DNA from: an uncultured Lentisphaerota bacterium
GTDB taxonomy: Bacteria > Verrucomicrobiota > Kiritimatiellia > CAIQIC01
NCBI GenBank assembly: GCA_903896925.1
Contig: CAITZM010000033.1
Span: 47,830-111,829, forward strand
Length of the DNA stretch: 64,000 bases
Direction of reading: 5' to 3'
Notes under the pieces: model-generated
Told to the model about the DNA's origin: nothing
What the model saw: the letters and a program-made list of their open reading frames with translations, nothing else
Database searches by the model: none
Part shown: piece by piece, positions 57,901 through 64,000 of the stretch
Position numbering within the stretch: the first letter of the stretch is position 1
Layout: every line of letters begins with the position of its first letter
Translations under genes and position numbers: made by a program

Positions 57901-60900
57901 TCGGCACCAACAATGCCAACTCGGTCTATGCGGGCGTCTTGAGCGATGCCGGGTTGAACAACTACTACCAGGGCTCGCTGGCCAAGGTGGGCTTGGGCAA
58001 TCTCCTGTTGACGGCCACGAACACCTACAACGGTCCGACCTATGTCAATGGCGGCCTGCTGCTCGCGGATATCGGTGTGGGTCTGCCGAGCAACAGCGCG
58101 ATCGTGCTGGCGGGCGGCAGCCTGGCGCCGGTCAACAACGCCTCCATCACGGCGAACCTCGGCGGCAACGCCGGCAACATCCAACTCGTCGGCGGCGCCA
58201 GCGGCTTCAGCGCGATGAGCAACGACCTGACCGTGGCGCTCGGCGGCGTGGGCAGCCCGACCCCGCTGGTCTGGGGCAGCGGCTACTTCAATCCGGCGGT
58301 GCTGTTGCTCAACACGACGAACGCGACCCATGACCTGACGTTCATGAACAACCTGGACTTCAACGGCACCAACCGCACGATCAGCAGCGTGGGTGGCGGC
58401 GTCATCCAGCTGAGCGGTGGCGTGCAGAACAGTTCCGGCACGGCGGGCCTGACCAAGACGGGCCCGGGCGCGCTGGTGATCGGTGGATCGACCACGTACA
58501 ACGGCCAGACGCTGGTCAATGGCGGGTTGCTGGAATTCAACAACCTCTCCACGATGCCGACGGCGAGCAACATCACCGTCGCGGCCGGCGCGGTGGTCGC
58601 GGGCAACTTTGGCAACATCAACGGCACCCTGCTGCCGCTGATCACGAGCAACTCCGCCGGTATGCTGGGGCTCTCGGCCAACTCCGGCACAGAAAACTTC
58701 AACTTCACGCTGGGCGCGGGCAACTTCACCAACCTGATCCTGGGCGCGGTTTCGAACATGACCTACACGGGCGCGTACACGCCGTTCCAAGCGGGTGGCA
58801 CGAACTACTACCGGCTCGGCGCCTGGTCGAACGCGGTCATGACCTACGCCTCCAGCGCGGGCGAGATCAGCAACACCGTCAACGCCGGCGTCCTGAGCGT
58901 TGTGACCTACGGCGGCAGCGGCGGCACGGTGTTCATGGCGCAGACCAACTCCTACACCGGCGCGACGGTGATCAACGGCGGCAGCCTGATGATCACCAAC
59001 GCCGATGCGCTGGGTGCGGCCGGTAACGCGCTGGTCCTCAGCAGTGGCGCCTTGCAGGCGAGCGGCACCTTTACGCTGCGCACCGGCAGCATCAGCAACA
59101 ACAACGGCACCTTGAACGTGGATGCGGGCCAGACGTTGACCGTCACCAATTCCATCTGGCAGCAGGCGGGCATCCTGGCCAAGCTCGGCTCGGGCACGGC
59201 GACCCTGTGGGCCGCGCTGAACACCCTCCCGATGCAAATCCAAGGCGGCACCCTGGTGTTGACGGGCACGGTGGACAACAATGCCGGCACCGTGAACATC
59301 ACCAACGGCGTCGTGATTCTGGACAAGGTGAGCGGCAACACCGTCCACGCCATCGCCGGCACCAATACCATCGGCACCGGCGGCATGCTGGTCATCCGCG
59401 GCTCGGGCAACGATCAGATCTATAATCAGGCCAACCTCACCGTGGGCACGGGCGGCACGTTGGATTTGAACGGCCGGTTCGAAGGTCTGGACAAGCTGTG
59501 GGGCAATGGCCTGGTGACCAACAGCGCGACGACGCCCGCCACCCTGCAGGTGGGCATGAACAGCGGCTCGGCCACCTTCGGCGGCACGATCGGCGACAAC
59601 GCGCTCAACGGCGGCTCGCTCCGTCTGGTCAAGGACGGCACCGGCATCCAGTCGCTGTCCGGCATCAATACCTTCTCGGGCGGCACGCTCATCAGCAACG
59701 GCACGCTCAACATCAATGGCGACCTGGCGCTGGGCGCGCTGCCGGCCACGGTCTCCACCAACCTGATCTTCGGCAACAGCGGCACGCTGCAGTTCAGCAA
59801 CTCGTTCACGCTGGCGAACACGCGCACGCTCTGGGTGACCAACGCCGGCAGTACGGCGACGCTCGACACGCTGGGCAATACGAACACCATCGCCGGCCTG
59901 ATCACGGGCCCGGGCAAGATTGCCAAGACCGGCGCCGGCCTGCTGATCCTGGGCACCAACGATGTGGTCGGCGGCCTTACCATGACCACGGGCATCGTGG
60001 ATATGGGCGGGTTCAACCAGTCCTTCAGCAACATGACGGGCAATGCCGGGACGATGATCACGAACAGCAGCGCCACGCCGGTCACCTTGACCATGGCGGA
60101 CAATAACGGCTCGCTCAACACGACGATCGCCGGCGGCAACGTCAGCGTGGCGGTGGTGCCGGGCCTCCCGAGCACGTACCTAATTTACGGCGCGCTCAAT
60201 ACGTTCGGCGGTTCGCTGACCATCTCCAATGGCGCGGCGTTGACCATGCAGAGCGCGGGTGCGGCGGCGTACAGCTCGGGCATTTACAATTACGGCTCGC
60301 TTGAATTGAAGGCCATCGCCGCCAACCAGGTGTACAGCAATACCCCGATCACCATGTACCCCGGCGCGACGATCGGCCTGAACGCCAACGCGGGCGTCGT
60401 AGGCGAGTCGAACTACCTCTACTCCGGCTCGATCACCCTGACGGGTGGCACCAATAGCTTTGTCTTCGGCTTGGCGAACGTGACCAGCACCTTCGCCAAC
60501 GCCATCAGCGGTCCCGGCACGCTTAAAATGTCCGGCAAAGATGCCACGGACGTGCTGGTGCTGAGCGCCCTAAACAACTACTCCGGCGGCACGCTGCTCA
60601 ACACCGGCACGCTCAACATCGCCTCCGATCTCGCCTTGGGCCTGGTGCCTGCGACGGCCTCGACGAACATCACCTTCGGCGCTTCCAGCACGCTGCAGTT
60701 CTCCAACAGCTTCGCGCTCGCGGCCACCCGCACGATCTGGGTTACGAACACCGCTTATACGGCGACGTTCGATACCATGGCCAACACCGTTACCGTCGGC
60801 GGTGCGGTGGCTGACCTCGGTGCCATGACGAAGTCCGGCGCGGGCATGTTGAGCTTCACGGGTACGACGCTGGTGGCGGGTGCGGTCAACGCGAACGCCG

Positions 60901-63900
60901 GGACGCTGGCGTTCAGCAACAATATGACGACGCTCGGCGGCGCGGTGACCCTGAACAACGCCGGTTCGGTGCTGGCCTTCAATGGCAGCACGGCGGTGTT
61001 GAGCAACACTGTCACGGTCAACAGCGGGACGTTGCTGAACATCAATGGCGGCTCGTTGGTGTCCGCTGTGACGACGAATACACGCAGCATCAATCAAATG
61101 GGTGGCCTCGGCGCCAATGCTTCAACGGTCAATGTGAATAACGCCTCGCTGGTGCTCGGTGGCATGGTCGTTTTGGGGGCCAACAGCGGTAACAGCAACG
61201 GGGTGTTCAATCAAACCGGCGGCTCGGTCATCATCAACGGCAGCGATACAAGTGTAAACAATTTCCGTGCGCTGGTCATCGGCGAGTATCCGCTGGGCAA
61301 TAGTACGTATAATCTCGTAGATGGCCTGCTCGTTGTGACCAACGGGGTAACCTACCTGCCGTGGAGCAACACGAATGGCACGTTGAACATTTCCGGCGCG
61401 AGCACCGCCCTTTTGAAGCAGGTCACCTTTGGTGCGGGCGCTGCCATTACCGGCACGCTAAACCTGGCCAGCGGTGCGCTCTTCATGGGCGGCAACATGA
61501 CAGCCGCTGGGGGTGTCACGGCCAAGATCAATCTCGGGGGCGGCACACTCGGCTCCTATGCATCGTGGAGTTCGGCGTTGCCCATGAACCTGACCAACTG
61601 GAACGGGACGACGACGTTCGATGCCCAGACGAACACCATGATGACGCTGACGGGCAATCTCTTCGGCAATGGCGCGCTGACCAAGGTGGATGGAGGCGCG
61701 CTGATACTCGGCGGCAGCAATTATTACAGCGGCAATACATGGATCAACGGAGGCCTGTTGCAGTTCAACATCAGCAACTCCATGGCTGGCGCCGGCATCA
61801 ACATCACCAACAACGCCGGCGGCGCGGTGGCGCTGCTCCAGCCGAACGCGCTGGGCGTCTTGACCACCCGCGTCTACTTTGCGCAGGGCAGCGCGCTGGC
61901 GCTGACACCCTCCAACAGCGCCGACAACCTGAACTTCACGGTACCGCTGCTCAACAACGTCTTCCTCGGCGCGGCGCAGGGCTTCAATGTCACCAACAAC
62001 CCGGCCAATTACATACCGCAGAACGATGGCTTGGGCAGCACGTACTACAACCTCGGCGGTGGCGGCGGCACGTTGTCCATCACCAACGTCCTCGGTAATC
62101 TGGGTGGCACGGCGTACCTCACCGTCGGCGCGCCGGGCCTGGTCGGCACGGTGGCGTTGCTCCACACGAACAACTTCACCGGCGGCACACTGATCAACGG
62201 CGGCGCGTTGTCCCTGGGTAACGGCGGCGCGAGCGGCATGGTGCAGGGCGACATCACCAACAACAGCCAGCTGATCTTCAACCACACCGATGCGATCACC
62301 AACCTGAACAAGATCTCCGGTTCGGGCCAGGTCGTGCAGATGGGCTCCGGTTACCTGATGCTGGCCGATAACGGCAACAGCTTCAGCGGCGGCGTCGTGA
62401 TCGCCGGCGGCTCGCTCCGCGTCACCAACGAGACCGCGCTCGGCGCCGGCGGCGGCGCGCTGATCGTCTCGAACAACGCCTCGTTCATCCCGGGCACGAG
62501 CTTCACGCTGAACAACCGCGCCGTGCAGTTGGGCGTTGGCGGCGGCACGTTCAACGTCGGCAGCGGCCTGACGCTGTCGAGCACGAACCCGGTCACCGGC
62601 GTCGGAGGCCTGAACCTGATCGGCGGCGGCGTGCTCGAACTCGGCGGCGCGGGCAGCACCTACAGCGGCGCGACGCTCCTCAGCAATGGCACGCTGCGGG
62701 CGCTGGCGGACTACGCCTTCTCCTCGAACAGCGCGATCTCGCTGCTCAACACCCCGGCGGGCGACGTCAGCACGCTCGATCTCAACGGCTTCAGCGAGAC
62801 CATCGGCGGCTTCACCGGCAATTTCACCAACAGCACCTCGATCGGCATCGCCGCCGGCAAGACGCTGACGGTCAACGGCAATTATATCGTCGGCGCCACG
62901 GCCAACCTGGCGAGCTCGGGCACCCTGCTGACCATGACCGGCGGCGGTACGCTGAGTGTCATCACCAATGGCGGTCTCTTCCGCATCAGCACGTATACGA
63001 ACAACGGCACGGCCCACAACTCCGCCACCAACGATCTGCGGCAGTTGGGCGCGCTCTCGGTCGCGCTGGGCAACGCGGGCACGTTCAGCGTCGGCGGTGC
63101 GGTCAATAACGCAGGTGCCGACGCAACGCCGACCACCTCGATCCTCTACCTCGCGACCAACAACGCGATTGTCGCCGGTCAGGTGGCGGTGGGCGGGCTG
63201 TCCTCGTCGCCCGGTACGAACACGCTGTTCCTCGGCAGCGGGTCCAACTATTTCAACACGACGAGCTTCATCGTGGGCGGCTACGACGGCGCCTCCCGCG
63301 GCAGCGGTGCTGTGCAATTCAATGCGGGCGATACCACGGGCACCCTGACCATCACGAACACCCAGAGCTCCATCGGCGCCGTCGAACTGCAATTGGGCGC
63401 GCGGCGTATCGCCACCGGCTCGATCGAATACGGCTTGCTGGATACGCGCGGTCACGCGGCCTACCTGACGCTCGGCAGCTTTACCAACGGTGCGGGCATG
63501 CAGAATTCGGCCGCCTTGGGCAGCTCCGGTGCGTTGTACTTCGACACCGGTGTGCTGACGGCCACCAATGTCGTCATGGCCCACCGCACGACGGCGGACA
63601 CCCAGGCGGATGTGGTGTCCGGCGAAATCCACATCGGCGGCGGTACGGTCCGGTTTGGTCCGATCCTGATGTCCACCAACGGCGGCACAAGCACGGGCGT
63701 GGCCAACAGCCTGCTCGACCTCTACGGCGGCACGATCACGATGGGCGGCAACATCACGCGCGGCGGCGGCCTCGGCTCCGCGCGGCTGCTGATGACCAAC
63801 AATGCGACGCTGGACATGGCCGGCTTCAGCATCGGCAGCGCGACCTATCAGGTCACCAACTACCTCCAGTCGGGCACGATCATGAACCTCGGCGAGCTCA

Positions 63901-64000
63901 ACGGCGGCGCGCCGCTGGTCAAGACCAACACCGGCACGCTGGCGCTGGTCGGCAACAACCTCTACACCGGCGGCACCCGCATCAGCGGCGGCATCCTGCA
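42909..64000 (+). CDS. Giant secreted beta-strand repeat protein, at least 7030 residues (3' end outside window)
   Basis: One frame stays open from the ATG at 42909 to the window edge: 7030 complete codons. I checked the frame at more than twenty points and found no stop. MKKKTNLSFVFCFFAGLALS followed by ALTASAQ is a Sec signal peptide. The rest is a beta-solenoid rich in Gly, Asn, Thr, Ala and Ser: dozens of PATR units (G-x-G-x-L-T-L-x-G-x-N-T-Y-x-G-G-T), L-x-x-N-G-G-T-L-x-A units, three copies of the G-A-T-A-I-A-Q cassette shared with the PEP-CTERM protein, and one PA14-like insert (about residues 2990-3160). A 90-residue block is duplicated at 59690-59940 and 60580-60840. By analogy it should end in an anchor or PEP-CTERM signal. 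Likely role: adhesion, surface layer or matrix binding. Confidence 0.93.
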   Translation, partial: MKKKTNLSFVFCFFAGLALSALTASAQTNFWWTNWSAAVGAGFSWTNSAVPDGTLGWTNNLGANATPNAGGASNYSLTFGYTGDHSPFTMTNNLGTAANGGFQLNQFTFNNAPATALYGSNLLFVLNNATLPSISQNGTSNFTFNVGMILSNNTTFAGTGTGNITNSGVISGPGGLTMGGSAYTLVLNNANTYTNGTLLTAGTLQIGSGGAAGNVLGPITNNSTSGALVFYRNDGTLILSNSFVGTGTNIFRGVGGSGASGYQPTNVNSVQTGPTVIDRARVNVASQFMLGNPSVVVITNGGQLYANAGTYTNAALISGIGWTEGVGSLGAMRMAGTWGGTVGLLGNSRLTSWGGNGVFNGAITGAYAVAFSNDSATRTITLGGNNTYSGGTTNMQGTLLLNNSNALGTGELVIKGGVISNILNGAIYTNPISMQANTTLNAPAGVTTFSGPIYSNGTLSIAASGRGVVYLQGVNTFTNNVTLVNGTVVINNSQALGVSNKTVTISRNTNYDPTLALDGSVGPIVLPVNLSFTTSQTTYPAVSNAAGNNIINGNFTLTGGGGGTWITVGAGSLTLNGTITPDQPSRALNLGGAGIGTVNGAILDTNVINGGLPITKQDAGLWILNGTNNYSKGTTISGGILQIGTNGTTGSLGLSTYTNTVAISSGAQLQFNRSDAYVVSNVISGAGQVVQNGAGAVTLAATNLSTGGMVVNNGQLVLGVANAGGTGALTVNGGQLVLGQMGAAVTNAVSLAAPNGLGFSGGNYFLVGSLAGVGGAVLTNGTGAAVMLSVGGNNSNTTYLGSIGDNGAGGSLVKVGTGALTLSGVSTYTGGTILSNGTLAVSLDANYGAAGSLLTLNGGALQVLGTTINGSVNPLNSPIAGTNTLDVNNGFGLYVVGTGLSGSGALAKQGVGTLVMAGTNTYTGGTFLSNGTMRLAAGNNTLSTNGALVVAGGTLDLVGYSQTTTNTISFQGGTVRNGTLILTGTNSFDGRAGVVAADLLGSAELNKTSSGTLTLLGNNTFLTNNINAGTLSVAADVNLGAAGSVLNFNGGLLQIMGTGITGLESHPINLNSAVSGLDINHPSNTVTLYNSYTINNGFTKTGAGTLVLAGANSGNGPLTISGGTLQIGNGGVVGTLGTTGNITNNGSLAFMRTDTLLVTNTIVGTGGLNVRSGTVILSNNAVSLGTANIPSAATYVGGASGDNGTLIVAGNARLIGTAAAFHPNGGLFIGNSGTGLMIIKDNAYVQDRLGVGMYPGSVGAVYQLGGTNVTMGGSSMDAGVGSPSNPGQKGAYGYYGLYGGMLTNNSYFQVGGYGLGLLYMTGGNMSQNGGNFSIARQGTGVVYVTGGQVLFPSGNLNMIDGSGGPTGVGILTVDGTGVVNTYGNSVVMNQQAGGTSIVNLNNGVLQTAQLNKNQANSFGILNFNGGTLQANGVNLFGTGNNALNGVYIYGNGGTLNVSNFNLTLNQNFQAPAGAGVTGVTWGGTLTGYLGAPGVAIIGGGGTGATAIAQFDYASGTVTGVVITSAGYGYTTAPGVLLTGGGNTNYFLGAASIAANTSGAFTKAGPGSLQLTGTNTYGGGTRVNDGLLGFASTAAMGPGVVTINAGGALAMTGAYANAAAWLASGEITSNSTGAIALSPANANANLDFTSPGVGNGQYTNLFVGAVPGTPTLFTGTLGFYGNNYRLGGGGGTLALTNDLTGNTLTIGLPGTGATNTVALNGTLNFPAGINVNSNAVLSLNQATTSPVNLTNATLQVRGTGLTSLPSLNSTIGGGVTFDIDNAGNVFTAGGLTVGGNLTKAGPGVLILNGANDITGGVVITEGALKMTSDTALNGVGSNVTVVSGAALQLSGDITAELGDLLTLSGTGVANNGALRNIAGSNTWRGPVTSVGSTRINSDAGTLNLAAGVSNGASSFYIGGAGNTLVSGNLIGGVNLYKDGTGTLTLVNSNSFTGATFVNGGALVLDFSKSGTIATNLISNGTAAQNLNIGNSGTLQVIGASSGNNTQNFSQINLALTSGTIPGNTAIIASNTTGGNLVVNFTAFNRASGDGVINLVPQNGGLIYLGNATTTNPAGTLSSYITVNGADWGTYAAGNSNAVAFSSYTNVSAGGTLLSGSNNLMANVKITGGGAGTVSLVGSTTVVQNINFANPGDTVLNIGNGNVLRLSANSTAAGGLLLAPGAGALTIGTNVNSGYFMAGSGVNAAADLVVFQNSANDLTNNSAIVNNGSGNVTLTLAGTGAGKIFLNGTNSFSGGLYVNGANVILNNTNGLTGAVGVRGGSLTLSSSSSNTLGAVTLSGNAQMTINGQTTNNVMALGALLGDRAVLTINTNVNMNRLQVGNASGAAGAVIQNGGNLQAGSGVGSTDSLSLGINGGYGYYRLNAGTILAGQLAAGGGAGTGDIGVYDQFGGTATVNGTTGYIIAGGWAASSKGAINLYGGQMVGPAAQPVGIAINNQAGAYGMINLLGPTSVLIATNNAGGLSLINNANSSNGTFNLNAGLLIASKVASINGGAAQFNFNGGTLQAQVNTTNAAFMALGSGASANIYGGGAIIDTTNSWVTIAQNLVGVSGFGVTNIAMASGGAGYIGSPFVIISGGSGTGLTAIAQVDLNSGSPFYGQVTNLLITSKGNGYLPTDSLNVQLLGGGFTTPAVAGTITRVANDTTGGLTKLGTGILTLTGSNTYNGATTINDGRLELQPSLTGTNQIGGLNGAGAFAHTGPGLTVFKSSSAGFTGAATISTGIAQFATAASLPVSAAGGVVVTNAGVAALDYSGASATLGRFSTTSTGIIAFTPNTAADPFDFGSAGLANAFLGSTSNTTYSGTYTPVGSAYQLSPVRGNTWTYGNAIGGGNSLTIGNGSSLSTGTVILGAAATHSGPTTVNQGASLQPGGINYLSANSSLIVSNGGIVNLAGYNQTIGSLAGGGTVLNTNSAMVLTAGGDNSSTVFGGSMTGALAFTKTGSGTLTLTNSSYYTGATIVNAGTLQLSPTGTNFIGLVESWTNANNTWAPLGLTRITTTTYPRYSETNTGSGYALVTPIWPANFPSNGMIGYSGNVYNNSGSNTTWSFALNIDDAAQLRIDGNLLLNAGGNATFVTNYVMTPGAHTIDLRLQNGVGGAGSYGLFGSGGMLGFGYDPQGRGSALLADYIAPTDLSNGTFFTTASGILPAATPLYISSGATVDLNGAMQNISQLNDYNGGGGVITNTGVNSAVLQIATLAGSNSTFSGNIADGDVSNNISLWVGGSGRQVLAGTNTYRGGTVVAGGALQFASTNAVPLASNITVGANAAVAFDFTVADGLQTTLGRVNGASTGLVAFTATTATENFNFNAANLSNTYFGATGTQTYSGVLTPYGNVYRLGAISGGLLNYSNVISSGSLAIGGGLGTVMLTNTLNAFSGTVLNSGTLQVGSDLALGTIVDGATNILFNGGALQAGGNITLDASRFLQVASNMTGTLDDNGNTFTLNGTISGANGSLMKIGAGTVVLAGTSTLNNVYVRTGNLAFSGPSASNGILGNLIVGYDVGDRGVVVVNTNLTINRAQMGNMINSAGAIYQTGGVLNQTAGANQQNFALGNHGSNSYGYYKITGGTLISSEIEVGAAGLTNSGGVGVFEMYGGTVSNVSYFLIGRNATSGQNVGGVVNVFSGNLNHTGANQVFGMGYNNVSGRYGALNVFNDAQVNVGNKQLFMNQGNNAGNFAYLNLNGGTTTVANVQASNTAVQIVGFNGGILKAASGTTFGGKFLENMTAAYVYDGGAIVDDNNQNLTINQGLLAPTGYGVTSIAMGTTNGLGYIGAPMVKLLGGSGQGATAIAQIDFSNGQVTNILITSAGSGYLPTDLLTVQLLGGGMTATATVGTVSFGANASTGGLTKYGTGTLSLGGSNTYNGATIVAAGNLQIGGGGTTGSLPTPNITFSNTTSWLGFNRSDMVTNFYNVNIAAPASGNFAAVVQNGGGLLVLTNTALTFDRAAISNGAVLFMAGAVPTNNGASSINLAAGGGVAIGGAFGSVSSLLSSGLLANNSLAGTLALMGGANSEDIKPGAYTNLYLGVAPGQVATFTGTLTPANGSSNLLVRSALGSSLVIGSDNAFSDGGTLSNRVLLVGSVGAASTVVVLGPQNYNGGTIVTNGMLSVNADANLGYGPVTLLGGGTLQITNAPTFSTLKTYTFNTASANVTNDIGAGSTGTFNNAIVVSGNNGNNFVKWGPGVMIVSNATLTGSGTGRVAVDAGTLIIDSGALLNINTGYNIIGYGGGSSGTELFRGTGAATLGGSIWYIADQGNSTGTVTIQDNASVYSTNAMYLANGGNGTLNLNGGVFNANSIVVGYASGGTGTLNLASGGLLVMRGNSLSKGAGGGTLNLNGGTLRATNGFAISLSNAFNAATVGGTSFLDTGIYAVTNNQAFTGAGTLTKLGSGTLIMNSSSNTFAGINANAGVVQFWATNAMTPGRTLTIGAGGAAGYVSTTNLDQAFLMRIATASAGTVVLTSNNNLNLDFSAAGAGLTSLSLGAYGATAWTNSGVFTNFGTIYRLGGGGGTLVLTNNIIAGVGTNLIAFGGGSGGTLILTGTNGWSQTAVSNGVVQYGSVASMGTNVTVVTGGAFAGNAGLDTGLLAQVNPASAGAFVLVAPNVSSNVSFSGYPNLALGAANGVWTNTANIQPAGRTYLLGGGGGTLVIMNNFLNGTGTNLVAFSGLNTGTLTMNGTNTYDGGTLIGALGTATVATVSLGTGAVTNNGVLMFGLNTGMFTNTISGSGVTMVNGGTLTLAGSNTGTGGVVALQNSTLYLSNVSGQAISGPLTLTRTAAGSVAVRTLAPNQFSSNTVLSLLQNSATAGADIRFSMMGNNQTVAGLTGAILLTNANLIVEAAFDSTANAPATLTIVTAPGSNYAFVGGSSAWLRDATGVTTSPLSIVKDGAGSQLLSGGNITYTGPTTVKAGNLILSNTTGFASGVTINGGQLLLASAGLTTFAATGRTITNNVNNGLGFINGNAFTIPNLYGNGGITLWSQTGGGVVLAVGTNNANSVYAGVLSDAGLNNYYQGSLAKVGLGNLLLTATNTYNGPTYVNGGLLLADIGVGLPSNSAIVLAGGSLAPVNNASITANLGGNAGNIQLVGGASGFSAMSNDLTVALGGVGSPTPLVWGSGYFNPAVLLLNTTNATHDLTFMNNLDFNGTNRTISSVGGGVIQLSGGVQNSSGTAGLTKTGPGALVIGGSTTYNGQTLVNGGLLEFNNLSTMPTASNITVAAGAVVAGNFGNINGTLLPLITSNSAGMLGLSANSGTENFNFTLGAGNFTNLILGAVSNMTYTGAYTPFQAGGTNYYRLGAWSNAVMTYASSAGEISNTVNAGVLSVVTYGGSGGTVFMAQTNSYTGATVINGGSLMITNADALGAAGNALVLSSGALQASGTFTLRTGSISNNNGTLNVDAGQTLTVTNSIWQQAGILAKLGSGTATLWAALNTLPMQIQGGTLVLTGTVDNNAGTVNITNGVVILDKVSGNTVHAIAGTNTIGTGGMLVIRGSGNDQIYNQANLTVGTGGTLDLNGRFEGLDKLWGNGLVTNSATTPATLQVGMNSGSATFGGTIGDNALNGGSLRLVKDGTGIQSLSGINTFSGGTLISNGTLNINGDLALGALPATVSTNLIFGNSGTLQFSNSFTLANTRTLWVTNAGSTATLDTLGNTNTIAGLITGPGKIAKTGAGLLILGTNDVVGGLTMTTGIVDMGGFNQSFSNMTGNAGTMITNSSATPVTLTMADNNGSLNTTIAGGNVSVAVVPGLPSTYLIYGALNTFGGSLTISNGAALTMQSAGAAAYSSGIYNYGSLELKAIAANQVYSNTPITMYPGATIGLNANAGVVGESNYLYSGSITLTGGTNSFVFGLANVTSTFANAISGPGTLKMSGKDATDVLVLSALNNYSGGTLLNTGTLNIASDLALGLVPATASTNITFGASSTLQFSNSFALAATRTIWVTNTAYTATFDTMANTVTVGGAVADLGAMTKSGAGMLSFTGTTLVAGAVNANAGTLAFSNNMTTLGGAVTLNNAGSVLAFNGSTAVLSNTVTVNSGTLLNINGGSLVSAVTTNTRSINQMGGLGANASTVNVNNASLVLGGMVVLGANSGNSNGVFNQTGGSVIINGSDTSVNNFRALVIGEYPLGNSTYNLVDGLLVVTNGVTYLPWSNTNGTLNISGASTALLKQVTFGAGAAITGTLNLASGALFMGGNMTAAGGVTAKINLGGGTLGSYASWSSALPMNLTNWNGTTTFDAQTNTMMTLTGNLFGNGALTKVDGGALILGGSNYYSGNTWINGGLLQFNISNSMAGAGINITNNAGGAVALLQPNALGVLTTRVYFAQGSALALTPSNSADNLNFTVPLLNNVFLGAAQGFNVTNNPANYIPQNDGLGSTYYNLGGGGGTLSITNVLGNLGGTAYLTVGAPGLVGTVALLHTNNFTGGTLINGGALSLGNGGASGMVQGDITNNSQLIFNHTDAITNLNKISGSGQVVQMGSGYLMLADNGNSFSGGVVIAGGSLRVTNETALGAGGGALIVSNNASFIPGTSFTLNNRAVQLGVGGGTFNVGSGLTLSSTNPVTGVGGLNLIGGGVLELGGAGSTYSGATLLSNGTLRALADYAFSSNSAISLLNTPAGDVSTLDLNGFSETIGGFTGNFTNSTSIGIAAGKTLTVNGNYIVGATANLASSGTLLTMTGGGTLSVITNGGLFRISTYTNNGTAHNSATNDLRQLGALSVALGNAGTFSVGGAVNNAGADATPTTSILYLATNNAIVAGQVAVGGLSSSPGTNTLFLGSGSNYFNTTSFIVGGYDGASRGSGAVQFNAGDTTGTLTITNTQSSIGAVELQLGARRIATGSIEYGLLDTRGHAAYLTLGSFTNGAGMQNSAALGSSGALYFDTGVLTATNVVMAHRTTADTQADVVSGEIHIGGGTVRFGPILMSTNGGTSTGVANSLLDLYGGTITMGGNITRGGGLGSARLLMTNNATLDMAGFSIGSATYQVTNYLQSGTIMNLGELNGGAPLVKTNTGTLALVGNNLYTGGTRISGGIL
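47360..47530 (+). other. G-A-T-A-I-A-Q cassette, copy 1 of 3 in the giant protein
   Basis: Encodes YLGAPGVAIIGGGGTGATAI, AQFDYASGTVTGVVITSAGY and GYTTAPGVLLTGGG. Same module as 10740-10990; further copies are at about 50600-50850 (GGSGTGLTAIAQVDL) and 54200-54440 (GGSGQGATAIAQIDF). Confidence 0.75.
51880..52380 (+). other. PA14-like domain inside the giant protein
   Basis: This non-repetitive insert encodes IGLVESWTNANNTWAPLGLT, YSGNVYNNSGSNTTWSFALN, IDDAAQLRIDGNLLLNAGGN and MTPGAHTIDLRLQNGVGGAG. The D-D-x-x-x-L-x-I-D-G motif followed by a G-x-H-x-I-x-L-R strand is the PA14 pattern, a carbohydrate-binding beta-barrel in adhesins and glycosidases. It suggests the giant protein binds glycans. 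Confidence 0.65.

Overview
This is a GC-rich bacterial window, by eye well above 60% GC. Several hallmarks point to the PVC group (Verrucomicrobiota, Kiritimatiellota or Lentisphaerota): giant autotransporter-associated beta-strand repeat proteins, one of them with a PEP-CTERM tail; an FTMIELLIVIAIIAIL-type pseudopilin; secreted glycosidases (GH106, GH39-like and GH36-like); a Tat-exported aldo/keto-reductase-like protein; and intergenic regions packed with dispersed hairpin repeats. The rank within that group is inference. There is no rRNA, CRISPR array, phage or recognisable IS element. Two tRNA genes (Asp-GTC, Ser-CGA) are present.

Layout. 1-21.3 kb, all minus strand: the start of a secreted protein, a uroporphyrinogen-decarboxylase-family enzyme, a 3861-residue PEP-CTERM repeat protein, a pseudopilin, a 1311-residue GH106-like protein, a GH39-like glycosidase and tRNA-Asp. 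21.4-27.3 kb, plus strand: a small membrane protein, a secreted protein of unknown function, a RelE/ParE-type toxin-antitoxin pair with its own operator, and a 988-residue alpha-galactosidase-like protein with an NPCBM domain. 27.6-35.3 kb: a SpoIIAA/STAS-like protein (minus), then a plus-strand polysaccharide cluster (GT4, second GT, hexapeptide acyltransferase, GT2, isochorismatase-like hydrolase, DUF218/ElyC-like membrane protein, galactokinase-like GHMP kinase). 35.7-40.2 kb, minus: a secreted metallopeptidase translationally coupled to an OmpR-type response regulator, a rhodanese and EF-G. 41.2-64 kb, plus: tRNA-Ser, a Tat-signal protein, then one reading frame that stays open for 7030 codons to the window edge, a giant secreted repeat protein whose C-terminus is not in the window.

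How it fits together. The theme is extracellular carbohydrate processing and surface display: exported glycosidases, polysaccharide assembly and sugar activation, and two enormous beta-solenoid surface proteins. PEP-CTERM proteins are normally sorted by an exosortase, which is not in this window. A 19-bp near-palindrome, TTTTCCRRRCCTTGGAAAA, lies just upstream of all four putative secreted carbohydrate-active genes and of the first glycosyltransferase, and in two cases its right half forms a plausible -35 box. This is the best candidate here for an undescribed regulatory system.

The second unusual layer is the intergenic DNA. It holds many short hairpins with exact 8-bp arms around a 3-nt loop, or 9-bp arms around a GTGA loop. 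Their arms differ between copies by compensatory changes.
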